From Rhodospirillaceae bacterium (GTDB lineage: Bacteria; Pseudomonadota; Alphaproteobacteria; UBA828), in NCBI GenBank assembly GCA_002728135.1, contig PBVE01000018.1, positions 62,001-126,000 of the forward strand: a stretch of DNA of 64,000 nucleotides. Reading direction: 5' to 3'. The translations under genes and the position numbers were made by a program. The notes beneath the pieces were generated by a model, which was not told the origin of the DNA, ran no database searches, and worked only from the letters and a program-made list of their open reading frames with translations. Shown in pieces: positions 8,877-17,696 of the stretch; the stretch's first letter is position 1, and every line of letters starts with the position of its first letter.

Positions 8877-9812
8877 CTATCCAGAAAATAAAGTAACCAA
8901 TATAGATAATGTAATAAGAGATATTGCAGTTGTGACAACAATACTGGCAGATGACTCAGATACTCCGATATTGTATTTTTGTGCAACAACAAATGCTGTA
9001 GCACCTAATGGAGTCCCTGCCATTATTATGGCCATTGCTACCCACATTTGCGAAAGAGGAAAAAACAACTCAACTAAAACCCATACTGCAAAAGGAAACA
9101 ATATTAACTTTAAAATACTTGTGACACCCAACCTCACAAAAATTCCCTTTATAGGGATATTTGAAACAAATAAACCTATAGCAATCAAAGCACAAGGACC
9201 AGCAGCAGCACCAAGAATTGACAAAAAATTGTCTACGGCATTAGGAAATCTGACATCATTGAAACAAAGTATCAGACCTATCAAGACAGATAAAACAAGC
9301 GGGTTAATTAATAAGGCACGAAAAATACCCAGGATAACATGGTTAAAATCCTTAGACCTATTTCTTGAAAACTCAATAAGGATAGCAGCAAACGGAATAA
9401 TCAGAAATGCGTTTACTGCAATAGTTATGCTTGCAGGCACTAAAGCAGCAGAACCAAATACTGAAACACCAAGAGGAATTCCAAGATATCCAGTGTTGCC
9501 ATATGTTGCATTAACACCTTGCAGGGCTGTAATTTCAAGATTATCCCGATATAAGAATTTAGATATAAGTGAACTTACAAACCAAACTATGACCATTCCC
9601 AAGCTATAAGCTAGAATAAAATTTTCATTTAGAATGTCAGAAATTGGAGCCACAGATATTGAATGAATTAGTAGGGCTGGTAATGAAAAATAATAAACAA
9701 ATTGATTAAGCACCTCAGAGCTTTTTTTACCAAACAATTTGAATTTTCCAGCAAAAAAACCACAGGCAATTAGAGCAAAAACAGGGATTACGTTAGATAT
9801 AAATACTTCCAT
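8877..9812 (-). CDS. AEC (auxin efflux carrier) family transporter
   Basis: 311 residues and almost entirely hydrophobic, with about nine to ten predicted membrane helices. The N-terminal FALIACGFFAGKFKLF and the GNTGYLGIPLG segment are hallmarks of AEC permeases (MleP/MdcF-like and YfdV-like). Bacterial members export or import organic acids such as malate or malonate by secondary transport in the inner membrane. It follows the nitroreductase region on the minus strand but is separated by 71 bases. The long open frame on the other strand within it is a shadow. Confidence 0.88.
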   Translation of the reverse strand: MEVFISNVIPVFALIACGFFAGKFKLFGKKSSEVLNQFVYYFSLPALLIHSISVAPISDILNENFILAYSLGMVIVWFVSSLISKFLYRDNLEITALQGVNATYGNTGYLGIPLGVSVFGSAALVPASITIAVNAFLIIPFAAILIEFSRNRSKDFNHVILGIFRALLINPLVLSVLIGLILCFNDVRFPNAVDNFLSILGAAAGPCALIAIGLFVSNIPIKGIFVRLGVTSILKLILFPFAVWVLVELFFPLSQMWVAMAIIMAGTPLGATAFVVAQKYNIGVSESSASIVVTTAISLITLSILVTLFSG

Positions 9813-10120
9813 TCTAAGGAACCACTTTGGATATTCTCATTGAAGAAACAACTAAACAGATTAAAAAATAAAATTTATTAATTTACTTGATACTAATCTA
9901 TGAAGTCTTACAAGAAAGCAATAAGGAATCTAAATCACAAGTTTATTTAAATCTAAATAATGTTTTGTTCAGAAGATAGGCAAAGTTAATTTGCTCTATA
10001 AAGTAATATAAATAAAAGTTATAAAAATCTATAATGTAAACAAAATTAGACTTTTCTAATAATATCGATGTGATAAATACCTTATTGTAATTTAATAATT
10101 AAATTGATCGATAGGTTGTA
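9813..10120. other. 308-base intergenic region between divergent AEC and amidase genes
   Basis: This AT-rich gap must hold the two divergent promoters for the AEC transporter and the amidase. I see no convincing open frame, RNA fold or strong palindrome. TTGATCGAT sits about 15 bases before the amidase start. Promoter boxes cannot be assigned with confidence at this base composition. Confidence 0.5.
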
Positions 10121-11563
10121 ATGACTGATCTACCTTGGAAATGGACTGCACATAAAGCAGTTGAAGAATTAAAATCTGGGCGAATCTCTCCTTTGGAATT
10201 AATTGACTCATGTGAGAAGAGAATTGCTGATACAAATAATTTAGTAAATGCACTACCTACTTTATGTTTTGATCGGGCTCGTAAATTTGCTAAAATCTAT
10301 GAACAAAATAAAACAAAACTACTTAATAATTCTCAACTTCCAGACTACCACCTTCATGGACTTCCGATAGCGATCAAGGATCTAATGCCAGTTAAAGGAG
10401 TTAGATCAACAATGGGTTCAACACTTTTTAAAGATAACATCCCTAAAAAATCTGATGTCTTAGTTTCACGACTAGAAAGTAATGGAGCCATAATTATTGG
10501 AAAATCTAATACCCCAGAGTTTGGAGCAGGAGGGAATACGTTTAATGATGTTTTTGGAGCAACCCTTAACCCTTGGGATACCTCTAAAACATGCGGTGGA
10601 TCATCTGGAGGAGCAGCTGTAGCTTTAGCTACAGGACAAGTGTGGCTTGCTCACGGATCAGATCTTGGCGGAAGTCTTAGAACACCAGCTTCTTTTTGTG
10701 GAGTTACAGGATTAAGACCTAGCCCGGGTTGTGTGCCTAAATCATCATCAAAACTACCATTCCACTCACTATTCGTTGAAGGACCCATGGCTCGTAACGC
10801 CATAGATGTAGGCTTATTTCTAGATGCTATGGCTGGTCATGAATATAATGATCCGCTTTCCTATGAGAGATCTTCCATTTCATATAAAACTGCAGCAGAA
10901 AGTCAGGAGTTGCCCAACAAGATTGCATATAGCCCCAACCTTGGATTTGCACCTGTTGTAAAGGAAGTAAAAGATATATGTGAAAATATCTCTAATTTGA
11001 TGGCTTCAAATGGTGCAACCGTTGAACTAGCTGAACCAGATTTATCTGGTGCAATTGATACCTTTCATACCCTTCGAGCTGCCCAGTTTGCTGCAGAGAA
11101 AGGTAACCTCTTAAAAGATTTTTCACATCAACTCAAACCAGAGCTAATATGGAACATACAAAAAGGTCTTACTCTAACTGCTCAAGAAATTTACGAAGCT
11201 GAAATCAAACGTGGAGAAATCTACTCAAAATTTGTAGAATTTTTTGAAGATTATGATTTATTAATATGCCCTGCTGCAATAGTTCCACCGTTTGATGTCA
11301 ACCTTCGGTATGTCGACGAATCTGCAGGAGTAAAATTTGATAATTATATTGACTGGATCGCAATAACTTATGTTTTAAGTCTTAGTTCTTGCCCTATTGC
11401 TGCAACTCCAGCCGGTATTACGGCCGACGGACTACCTGTAGGTGTGCAATTAGTTGCACCACCAAGAAGAGAAGATATTGCTCTATCCTCAGCTGGATGG
11501 CTTGAAAACAAATTAGAACTAAACAAGAATGTACCTATGGAACCTATCAACAATGGAAGTTAG
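10121..11563 (+). CDS. Amidase (amidase signature family)
   Basis: 480 residues with the full Ser-cisSer-Lys catalytic set: Lys86 in IAIKDL, cis-Ser161 in CGGSSGGA and nucleophile Ser185 in SDLGGSLR. The 24-residue spacing between the two serines is as expected. The enzyme hydrolyses a carboxamide to acid and ammonia in the cytoplasm. It is a single gene, convergent with the SDR at 11603. Whether it is a GatA relative used in tRNA amidation is unlikely, since no GatB/GatC is next to it. Specificity unknown; a second amidase is at 21112. Confidence 0.92.
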   Translation: MTDLPWKWTAHKAVEELKSGRISPLELIDSCEKRIADTNNLVNALPTLCFDRARKFAKIYEQNKTKLLNNSQLPDYHLHGLPIAIKDLMPVKGVRSTMGSTLFKDNIPKKSDVLVSRLESNGAIIIGKSNTPEFGAGGNTFNDVFGATLNPWDTSKTCGGSSGGAAVALATGQVWLAHGSDLGGSLRTPASFCGVTGLRPSPGCVPKSSSKLPFHSLFVEGPMARNAIDVGLFLDAMAGHEYNDPLSYERSSISYKTAAESQELPNKIAYSPNLGFAPVVKEVKDICENISNLMASNGATVELAEPDLSGAIDTFHTLRAAQFAAEKGNLLKDFSHQLKPELIWNIQKGLTLTAQEIYEAEIKRGEIYSKFVEFFEDYDLLICPAAIVPPFDVNLRYVDESAGVKFDNYIDWIAITYVLSLSSCPIAATPAGITADGLPVGVQLVAPPRREDIALSSAGWLENKLELNKNVPMEPINNGS

Positions 11564-11602
11564 TTCTTAAATATAAATATTATTTTTTGAACCATACTAA
11601 TT

Positions 11603-12358
11603 TCACCAAGCTGACCAGCCACCATCAATAACAATACTTGTACCATGAGTGGAATTTGATTCTCCAGAGGCTAGGTATACTGCTGCCCCACAAAGTTCCT
11701 CGGGGTCTATATGGCCAATACCACTAGGAGTTTTAGAGGCTTGTATTGCATCATACTCAAGTTGATCTCTCAAATGCTTATTCATATCCGTTTTAATATT
11801 ACCTGGTGCAATGGAGTTTACATTTATGCCATAGGGAGCAAGCTCGAGACACATAGCACGTGTCATATTACCCTGCCCTCCTTTAGATGCACAATATGCA
11901 GATGAATTCTGAAATCCTATATCAGCCGCTATCGAGGTAATATTAATAATCTTACCACTACGTCTAAGCTTCATTGATGGGACTAAAGCCTGAACCATAA
12001 AAAAACTAGCTTTCAAGTTTGTATTAATCTGCTGATCCCAATCATTTTCAGATGTTTCTTCTATTAATTTTGGTTTAAAAACTCCTGCGTTGTTCACTAA
12101 TATATCCACATCCCCAAATATTGACACAACTTCTTCGACCAAATCAAAGCATTGGGCGACTTCTGATATGTCTTTACAAAAAGGGGCGGCAATACCCCCA
12201 TCTTTTTCAATTTCATCAACAACTGCTTGGGCAGCATTAGGGTCTCTAGCAGAAACTATAGCTACCTTACAGCCTTCACGTGAAAAACGTAATGCAATAC
12301 TTTTCCCAATACCACGCGAGCTACCTGTTATAATAGAAACTTTACCTTCTAATCTCAT
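11603..12358 (-). CDS. Short-chain dehydrogenase/reductase (classical SDR)
   Basis: 251 residues. TGSSRGIG at 11-18 binds the cofactor, NNAG is at 89-92, the catalytic triad is Ser142, Tyr155 and Lys159 (YCASK), and the C-terminus has the glucose-dehydrogenase-like GTSIVIDGGWS ending. It is close to the 3-oxoacyl-ACP reductase / gluconate 5-dehydrogenase group. The gene is followed by no same-strand partner; the CoxE-like gene ends 27 bases upstream on the same strand, so co-transcription with the CoxD/CoxE-like pair is possible. Substrate unknown. Confidence 0.92.
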   Translation of the reverse strand: MRLEGKVSIITGSSRGIGKSIALRFSREGCKVAIVSARDPNAAQAVVDEIEKDGGIAAPFCKDISEVAQCFDLVEEVVSIFGDVDILVNNAGVFKPKLIEETSENDWDQQINTNLKASFFMVQALVPSMKLRRSGKIINITSIAADIGFQNSSAYCASKGGQGNMTRAMCLELAPYGINVNSIAPGNIKTDMNKHLRDQLEYDAIQASKTPSGIGHIDPEELCGAAVYLASGESNSTHGTSIVIDGGWSAW

Positions 12359-12385
12359 ATTCTAAATTATCCTTCTTAATAAAGA

Positions 12386-13621
12386 TTAAAATTTCCTATT
12401 CTGAATAAAATTACTCTTCACCATATCAGAATTTGCACCTCTTAAGACTTCACTTATGTCAATAAGACTTTGCAAATTATGTGCTGAGCGAAATTCATCT
12501 ACATATGGTAACATAGTACGAATTCCTCCTGCTTCCGCCTTAAAGTCTTCATATCTCAACAAAGGATTCAACCAAATTAAGCAACGACAGGAATCATGTA
12601 ATCTGCTAATTTCTTTTTTTAATAAATTTAAATCATCTCTATCTAAACCATCAGTAATTAAGAGCACAGTGGCACCTTGTCCTAGTACTCTCCTGGACCA
12701 AAGAAAGTTAAATTGCCTTAAACTTTCACCTATACGAGTCCCGCCAGACCACTCCCCTGTCGACCTTGATGTTAGATCAAGAGCATAGTCAACATCTTTG
12801 TGACGTAAAAACCTTGTAATGTTTGTAAGACTAGTACCAAAGATAAATACTGTAACCTTATCCCTATCACTTGTTACAGCATGCATGAAATGCAGAAACA
12901 TTCGAGAATAACGACTCATAGAACCAGATATATCACATAACAGAATTAAATCTGGAGGCCGTTTTATGTTTTTACATTTCTTAAGAGGGTTTAAATCTCC
13001 ACCTGGTTTTAACTGAGAACGTAAAGTTTTACGCATATCTACCCTTAATCCTCTTGGGTTCGTTCTAAAACGACGAGTAGAAATCTCATCTATTGGAAAT
13101 CGAAGTGAAGAAATTGCTTTTTTTGCCTCATATAATTCTTCTACTGTCATTTTCTCAAAATCTATGTTTTGTAATTTTTCTGCACCAGAATACGACATAG
13201 AGATTTCTATCTTTTTCTCACGTTCTTCTTCAGTATTTGCTAAATCTTGTAACTGTTTTTCAAATGCATCTATTACCCTTTGGGATATCTTATTATTTTT
13301 ATCTTCCATATCGGGAGTAGCTTCACTTGAATTCAAAAGCTCAGCAATTAGCTGCTCTAGCACTTTAGGGCTACGCCAAAATAGGTAAAATGCATCGCGA
13401 AAAACCTCTTCTTGATCATGACGTTTAACAAAAACACAATGAAGAACCGAATAAAATTCTTCTCTTGTTGTGGGGGATATAAAACGAAATGCATTTATAG
13501 CATCAATTGTTGATGAAGGACTTACCTGCATACCTGCTGATCTCAAAAGCCTAGAGAAATGGATAATATTGCGTAAAATTGTGCCATTTTGTGCAGATGT
13601 TGCCTTTGAAGGTTTTTTCAT
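12386..13621 (-). CDS. coxE: CoxE-like protein with von Willebrand factor A domain
   Basis: 411 residues. The N-terminal 220 residues are a charged helical region (CoxE/YehP type); the C-terminal half is a VWA domain with the MIDAS motif CDISGSMS at 229-236. CoxE works with the AAA+ ATPase CoxD in maturation of molybdenum hydroxylases, where CoxD/CoxE insert or remodel the sulfurated Mo centre. Start ATG overlaps the stop of the upstream MoxR-type gene by four bases (ATGA), so the two are coupled. A three-subunit Mo hydroxylase is encoded at 36046-39651 and is the likely client; this is inference because they are 22 kb apart. Confidence 0.88.
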   Translation of the reverse strand: MKKPSKATSAQNGTILRNIIHFSRLLRSAGMQVSPSSTIDAINAFRFISPTTREEFYSVLHCVFVKRHDQEEVFRDAFYLFWRSPKVLEQLIAELLNSSEATPDMEDKNNKISQRVIDAFEKQLQDLANTEEEREKKIEISMSYSGAEKLQNIDFEKMTVEELYEAKKAISSLRFPIDEISTRRFRTNPRGLRVDMRKTLRSQLKPGGDLNPLKKCKNIKRPPDLILLCDISGSMSRYSRMFLHFMHAVTSDRDKVTVFIFGTSLTNITRFLRHKDVDYALDLTSRSTGEWSGGTRIGESLRQFNFLWSRRVLGQGATVLLITDGLDRDDLNLLKKEISRLHDSCRCLIWLNPLLRYEDFKAEAGGIRTMLPYVDEFRSAHNLQSLIDISEVLRGANSDMVKSNFIQNRKF

Positions 13622-14544
13622 TTTTTGTTTATATCCTCAAATTCTACTTGAGCCTGCCTTAAAAGTTTAGATATTTCATTTCCTTCTGAACTCTTTAATT
13701 TCTCCTTGTATTTAAAATAAATGTGAAATGCTTTATTCACTCTTTCTGGTGAAAGTTCAAAGGCATCAAATTCTTTAATTGCCTTGATCCAATTTCTTTC
13801 ATCTTTATCAAAGTCATTACGTGTTTGAGAATCAACTTTAAGAGTCTCTACAAATATATCTATCATTTTGGAAATTTTTTCTTGGGCTGCTGGTAATCTA
13901 GATTCAATAAACCTTCTTTCATTTTTAAAACTAGGCCATGAAAGACAATAGTAGAAACAACGTCTACGTAGTGCATTATGTATTGAACGTGTGCCGTTAG
14001 ATGTAATTATGATGACTGGCGGTGTTTGAGCTTTTATTGTGCCAAAGTCTGGAATAGTAAATTGATTTTCTGCTAAAATTTCTAGTAAAATAGATTCAAA
14101 TCCAGAATCTGCCCTGTCGATTTCATCAATTAAAAGCACCACACTCTTACCACCATTTCCTTCTAAAGCTTCCAATAAAGGCCTCTTTATTAAATACCTA
14201 CTTGTAAATAATTGAGGCATCCTATTATTTTCATCCTCATATATGTCTGTATCCATTTTTATTGATATAAGTTGTGCAGCATAGTTCCACTCATAAACCG
14301 CCTCATTAACACCTAGCCCTTCGTAACATTGAAGCTTAATAAGTGGTATATTAAGAGCTAATGCAATTGCATGAGCAGAGGTAGTTTTTCCTGAACCAAC
14401 TGGGCCTTCAATTAAAATTGGACGATTTAGCTTTAAGGCCAAAAAGATTAATTGTGCAAACTTATCATTTGCAACAAAGTTTTGTTTCTTAAGCATTTCA
14501 TAAGTTTCATTAACTGAAGCAGGTAAAATATTTTCTTCGACCAT
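13618..14544 (-). CDS. coxD: MoxR-type AAA+ ATPase, CoxD-like
   Basis: 308 residues of a single AAA+ module: Walker A GPVGSGKTT at 47-55, Walker B VVLLIDEIDRAD at 135-146, sensor-1 IITSNGT, and the arginine-rich ALRRRCFYY characteristic of MoxR ATPases. MoxR ATPases pair with VWA proteins as chaperones for cofactor insertion. The gene overlaps the CoxE-like gene by 4 bases and is the first in the pair. Its neighbourhood contains no Mo enzyme, so the association with the Mo hydroxylase at 36046 rests on the known CoxD-CoxE function. Confidence 0.89.
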   Translation of the reverse strand: MVEENILPASVNETYEMLKKQNFVANDKFAQLIFLALKLNRPILIEGPVGSGKTTSAHAIALALNIPLIKLQCYEGLGVNEAVYEWNYAAQLISIKMDTDIYEDENNRMPQLFTSRYLIKRPLLEALEGNGGKSVVLLIDEIDRADSGFESILLEILAENQFTIPDFGTIKAQTPPVIIITSNGTRSIHNALRRRCFYYCLSWPSFKNERRFIESRLPAAQEKISKMIDIFVETLKVDSQTRNDFDKDERNWIKAIKEFDAFELSPERVNKAFHIYFKYKEKLKSSEGNEISKLLRQAQVEFEDINKK

Positions 14545-14753
14545 TTATAAAGCAATCATTATTCAAAGAATTAAAGTTAATAAAATTAGTATATTTATTG
14601 AAATACTAGAAAGTTTGGAAAACTAAATCTAAATTATAGATTTAACTCTAACTGAGACATTATTAACTGTGCAAATGAAGATTTGTTAATATTTATTATT
14701 TTATAGTTTTATTTGTTTTTCATATATTAAACTTTTTTATAAAAGGGGTTGGT

Positions 14754-15317
14754 ATGAACTCTAATTCTAATATTCGTATGCAAATTCCTACTCAAGAGGA
14801 ACTAACGGATAATCAGCTTAAAATTTATAATTCAATAAAATCTGGAAAAAGAGGAGAGGTACCAGATCTTTTTATGGTTTTAATGCATAGTCCTGAAGTA
14901 GCAAACCATACGCAGGCTCTTGGAGAAAAATTACGGTATAACACCAGCCTACCAAAATATATGTCAGAAATGGTTATCTTAATGGTTGCTAGTTTTTGGC
15001 GTTGTCCTTATGAATGGCATTATCATGAGCCAGAGGCAAAAAAGAGCGGCCTTACCATAAAAATAATTAACTCAATTAGAAATTTTAAAAAGCCTATATT
15101 TGATGACAATCAAATGGATGCCGTTTACAATTTCACTAATGAATTACTTTTTAATCGAACTATAGATGATAATACTTATAATAAGGCATTAGGCTTATTA
15201 GGACAAAAAGGAATAATAGAACTTACCTCATTAATTGGTTATTATTGTATGATAGCCATGACACTCAATGAGCACCAAGTCCCCCTACCAAAAGATTCTC
15301 CACCTAAGATACCTTAG
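14754..15317 (+). CDS. Carboxymuconolactone decarboxylase (CMD/AhpD-like) family protein
   Basis: 187 residues, all helical. The central SFWRCPYEWHYHEPEAKKSGL contains the family core (Glu, His and hydrophobics before A..AG in CMD proteins), but only one cysteine is present at the position of the AhpD CxxC, so a peroxidase-type disulfide relay is unlikely. GGGGTTGG precedes the ATG closely, giving a plausible ribosome binding site. Substrate is unknown. It is a single gene, diverging from coxD and converging on the substrate-binding-protein gene. Confidence 0.82.
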   Translation: MNSNSNIRMQIPTQEELTDNQLKIYNSIKSGKRGEVPDLFMVLMHSPEVANHTQALGEKLRYNTSLPKYMSEMVILMVASFWRCPYEWHYHEPEAKKSGLTIKIINSIRNFKKPIFDDNQMDAVYNFTNELLFNRTIDDNTYNKALGLLGQKGIIELTSLIGYYCMIAMTLNEHQVPLPKDSPPKIP

Positions 15318-15347
15318 GATAAAAAAATTTATTTTCTTTAAATTAAT

Positions 15348-15378
15348 AAAAAAAAGGCCCCACTAAAAAGTGGGGCCC
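15348..15378 (-). terminator. Rho-independent terminator after the substrate-binding protein gene
   Basis: GGCCCCACT (15356-15364) pairs perfectly with AGTGGGGCC (15369-15377) across an AAAA loop: a 9-bp GC-rich stem. Read on the minus strand it is followed by a run of eight Us (the A run at 15348-15355), so it terminates the minus-strand gene at 15409. On the plus strand no U run follows, so it does not obviously serve the CMD gene. Confidence 0.9.
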
Positions 15379-15408
15379 AGTATAGTTTCTTAAATAAATA
15401 TTAAGAAA

Positions 15409-16623
15409 TTATTTTGCAACATAATCATACTCTTTACCAAACAATACTTTTAATGGAACCGGCTCTGTGATAGTCCAACTTCCAACAACAGCAGGCTTGC
15501 CATTTGTTGTTTCAACAATAAGGTAAGGAGCTCTGTTTTGGTGGTGAAGTTCGCTAGTAAATGTTCGCGTTCCAACCAATACAGGTTCATCTCTGAAAGT
15601 CTCAAGTGCTGCAACAACAGCATCCCCATCAAATGTTCCTGCCTTTTCAACAGCTTTTGCCCACATTTCGATAAGAACATACCCTGGATAGACATATTGA
15701 CTATCTGGAGCTTTACCAGTTAGAGCTTCAAACTTTTTGTTGAATTCTAAAACGGCTGGGCGTGGGTCATCCCCATAAATTGATGCTTGTTCAGGTACAT
15801 AGTGTCCAGATAAGTTTGGAACTGTTCCTAGCCAATAATCACCAGTCATTGATGAACCACCACCGATTGCACTATCGATACCAGCTGCACGAATTTGTTT
15901 TATAGCCATAGCACCACCAGGGTTATATGAACAAATTTCAATTACGTCTGGTTGTTTTGGAAGTGCCTTAATTCTATCAACTTGAGTTTGGATACTAGGG
16001 TCTTCGTTAAGGAAAACATCATGACCGAGTATTTCATAACCAAGCCTTTTAGCCATCCAATCAAAACCATAGCAGATACCTTTGTTATACTCGATAACTT
16101 CGTCTAAAAGAATATATGCTGTTCTCCATCCTTTTTCATTGTATCCCCACTCAGCAATCGCAGCACCCTGCACAGCAGCCAATACAGAACTAGAGAATGA
16201 ATGTTTACCTACACCTTGAATACCAGCTAAGACAGACTCTGCACATAAGAAAATCGATATCTTACCTTCTCGCTCAGCTGCGAGTGCAGCTGGAGCACCA
16301 AAATCATAGTCACAGTCTACGGCTAATGCGATAGCTCCTTGACCAAGTAACTGGGCACCTGCTTTTGCACTCTCTGCTCTATCAGTTTTAGTATCTTGGA
16401 AAATAGGTACAATTTTTTTACCTAATAATCCACCATTTGCGTTGATATCTTCAATTGCTATTAAAGCTGCACTAGTTGATGGGCCACTATAAGCTTGTAA
16501 CCAACCAGTTTCTGCAGCTGCAAAGCCAAATTTGACTTCATGGTCGTCGGCCTTTACCGACTGACTTGTGACTGCACCAAGTGTAAAAGCTAATGCTACA
16601 GCCATTGCCATATACTTCTTCAT
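15409..16623 (-). CDS. ABC transporter periplasmic substrate-binding protein (Peripla_BP_6, LivJ/amide type)
   Basis: 404 residues with a clear Sec signal peptide (MKKYMAMAVALAFTLGAVTS, cleavage probably near KA-DD at 26). The mature protein starts VKFGFAAAETGWLQAYSGP, typical of branched-chain amino acid / amide / aromatic-acid binding proteins. Lipobox is absent, so it is free in the periplasm. It is divergent from the livG-livF-livH-livM cluster at 16959-20579 and is surely its receptor. A strong GGGAGG ribosome binding site precedes the ATG. High expression is suggested by the strong terminator. Ligand cannot be told; the binding motif is not that of classical Leu/Ile/Val receptors. Confidence 0.9.
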   Translation of the reverse strand: MKKYMAMAVALAFTLGAVTSQSVKADDHEVKFGFAAAETGWLQAYSGPSTSAALIAIEDINANGGLLGKKIVPIFQDTKTDRAESAKAGAQLLGQGAIALAVDCDYDFGAPAALAAEREGKISIFLCAESVLAGIQGVGKHSFSSSVLAAVQGAAIAEWGYNEKGWRTAYILLDEVIEYNKGICYGFDWMAKRLGYEILGHDVFLNEDPSIQTQVDRIKALPKQPDVIEICSYNPGGAMAIKQIRAAGIDSAIGGGSSMTGDYWLGTVPNLSGHYVPEQASIYGDDPRPAVLEFNKKFEALTGKAPDSQYVYPGYVLIEMWAKAVEKAGTFDGDAVVAALETFRDEPVLVGTRTFTSELHHQNRAPYLIVETTNGKPAVVGSWTITEPVPLKVLFGKEYDYVAK

Positions 16624-16958
16624 AAATTAACCTCCCAATGTACTTGGGCAGAAATAGCCCAATACAACTATTTAGAAATTGCGTCATCAACTCATAACGC
16701 ATAAAATAAAATTGATGAACTCATATTTAAGCCATCGTGTCTATTAAAATCTGTAATCTTTGTTAATTTTAATGATTTTCTATAAAATTTTAGATATTTT
16801 TTAATTTTTTGAATGTTTTTATTGATTCAATCGCACCTGTTCATTAGGAAAAGAGACTGAAACTTTATTAATTAATATTTATAGTCTTTATTTCCGGCTA
16901 ATGAATGTAATGTGTCTAATAACGAAATAATTTATATTGCAATTATTAAGGTCTAATT
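16624..16958. promoter_or_regulatory. Divergent control region with two hairpin-forming leaders
   Basis: This 335-base gap separates the receptor gene (minus) from livG (plus) and must hold both promoters. On the minus-strand side, TTGGGC (16657-16662 complement) can pair with GCCCAA (16644-16649), or the same GCCCAA can pair with TTGGG overlapping the Shine-Dalgarno at 16631-16638. On the plus side, CATTAG (16842-16847), GAAA and AGACT pair in order with AGTCT, TTTC and CTAATG (16898-16903). Both are sequence observations; function is not shown. I cannot assign -35/-10 boxes in this AT-rich background. Confidence 0.45.
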
Positions 16959-17696
16959 ATGAGTTCAACTGAACAAACTGCTGATGCACTTGAAGCACGT
17001 GAAGTGACAATAAGTTTTGAAGGCCTGACTGCTGTTGATAGTGTTAATGAAAAACTTCAACCTGGAGAAATTCTCGGTTTGATTGGACCAAATGGTGCTG
17101 GAAAAACAACACTTGTCAATGCTTTAACTGGTTTTCAAATGCCTGCAGCCGGAGAGGTTAGACTTGGAGAAAAGATTGTTTCTGGATTAACTCCGCACTG
17201 GTTTAGACGCCATGGTGTAGCCCGCACTTTTCAAGCAGGACGCTTATTCAGAGAGATGCCTGTGAGCGAAAACATTGAAGTGGCTGCAGTAAGCTTGGGC
17301 TTAAATCGCAAGAAAGCGAATGCCCATGCTATGGAACTTCTAGAATGGCTTGGTCTTGCAGATCGTGCTAAACTACCAGCTGGAGTTCTACCCTACACCG
17401 ATGAGCGAAGAGTTGGAATTGGAAGAGCTCTTGCAATGAACCCTAGTTTTGTATTGCTAGACGAGCCTGCAGCAGGAATGTCAGACCTTGAGTGCGATGA
17501 AATAATGAAGATTGTAAGTGAAATACCAAGTAAATTTGGCTGCGGAGTTCTACTTATAGAACACAATATGAGAGTTATAATGGGTGTATGTGAGCGTATT
17601 CATGTTCTAGATAGTGGTAAAACTATATCTCGAGGGACACCTCAGGAAGTGCAAAACGATCCAGCTGTAATAAAAGCGTATCTTGGTCATGGTTGA
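16959..17696 (+). CDS. livG: ABC transporter ATP-binding protein, LivG type
   Basis: 245 residues. Walker A GPNGAGKTT at 43-51, the family-typical degenerate signature LPYTDERRVGIGRAL, Walker B VLLDEPAAGM, and H-loop IEHNMRVI. The C-terminal extension ends IKAYLGHG, as in LivG proteins. It is the cytoplasmic ATPase of a branched-chain-type importer, paired with the LivF-like protein encoded next. It is the first gene of a four-gene plus-strand operon divergent from its receptor gene; no Shine-Dalgarno is obvious. Confidence 0.93.
   Translation: MSSTEQTADALEAREVTISFEGLTAVDSVNEKLQPGEILGLIGPNGAGKTTLVNALTGFQMPAAGEVRLGEKIVSGLTPHWFRRHGVARTFQAGRLFREMPVSENIEVAAVSLGLNRKKANAHAMELLEWLGLADRAKLPAGVLPYTDERRVGIGRALAMNPSFVLLDEPAAGMSDLECDEIMKIVSEIPSKFGCGVLLIEHNMRVIMGVCERIHVLDSGKTISRGTPQEVQNDPAVIKAYLGHG

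Noticed and set aside
8932-9609. 225-codon open frame on the plus strand opposite the AEC transporter
   Set aside because: It is antisense to a clear membrane-transporter gene, has no family features, and mirrors the codon pattern of that gene.
15356-15378. Terminator for the plus-strand CMD gene
   Set aside because: The U run is only on the minus-strand side, so it fits the receptor gene at 15409; on the plus strand no U run follows.
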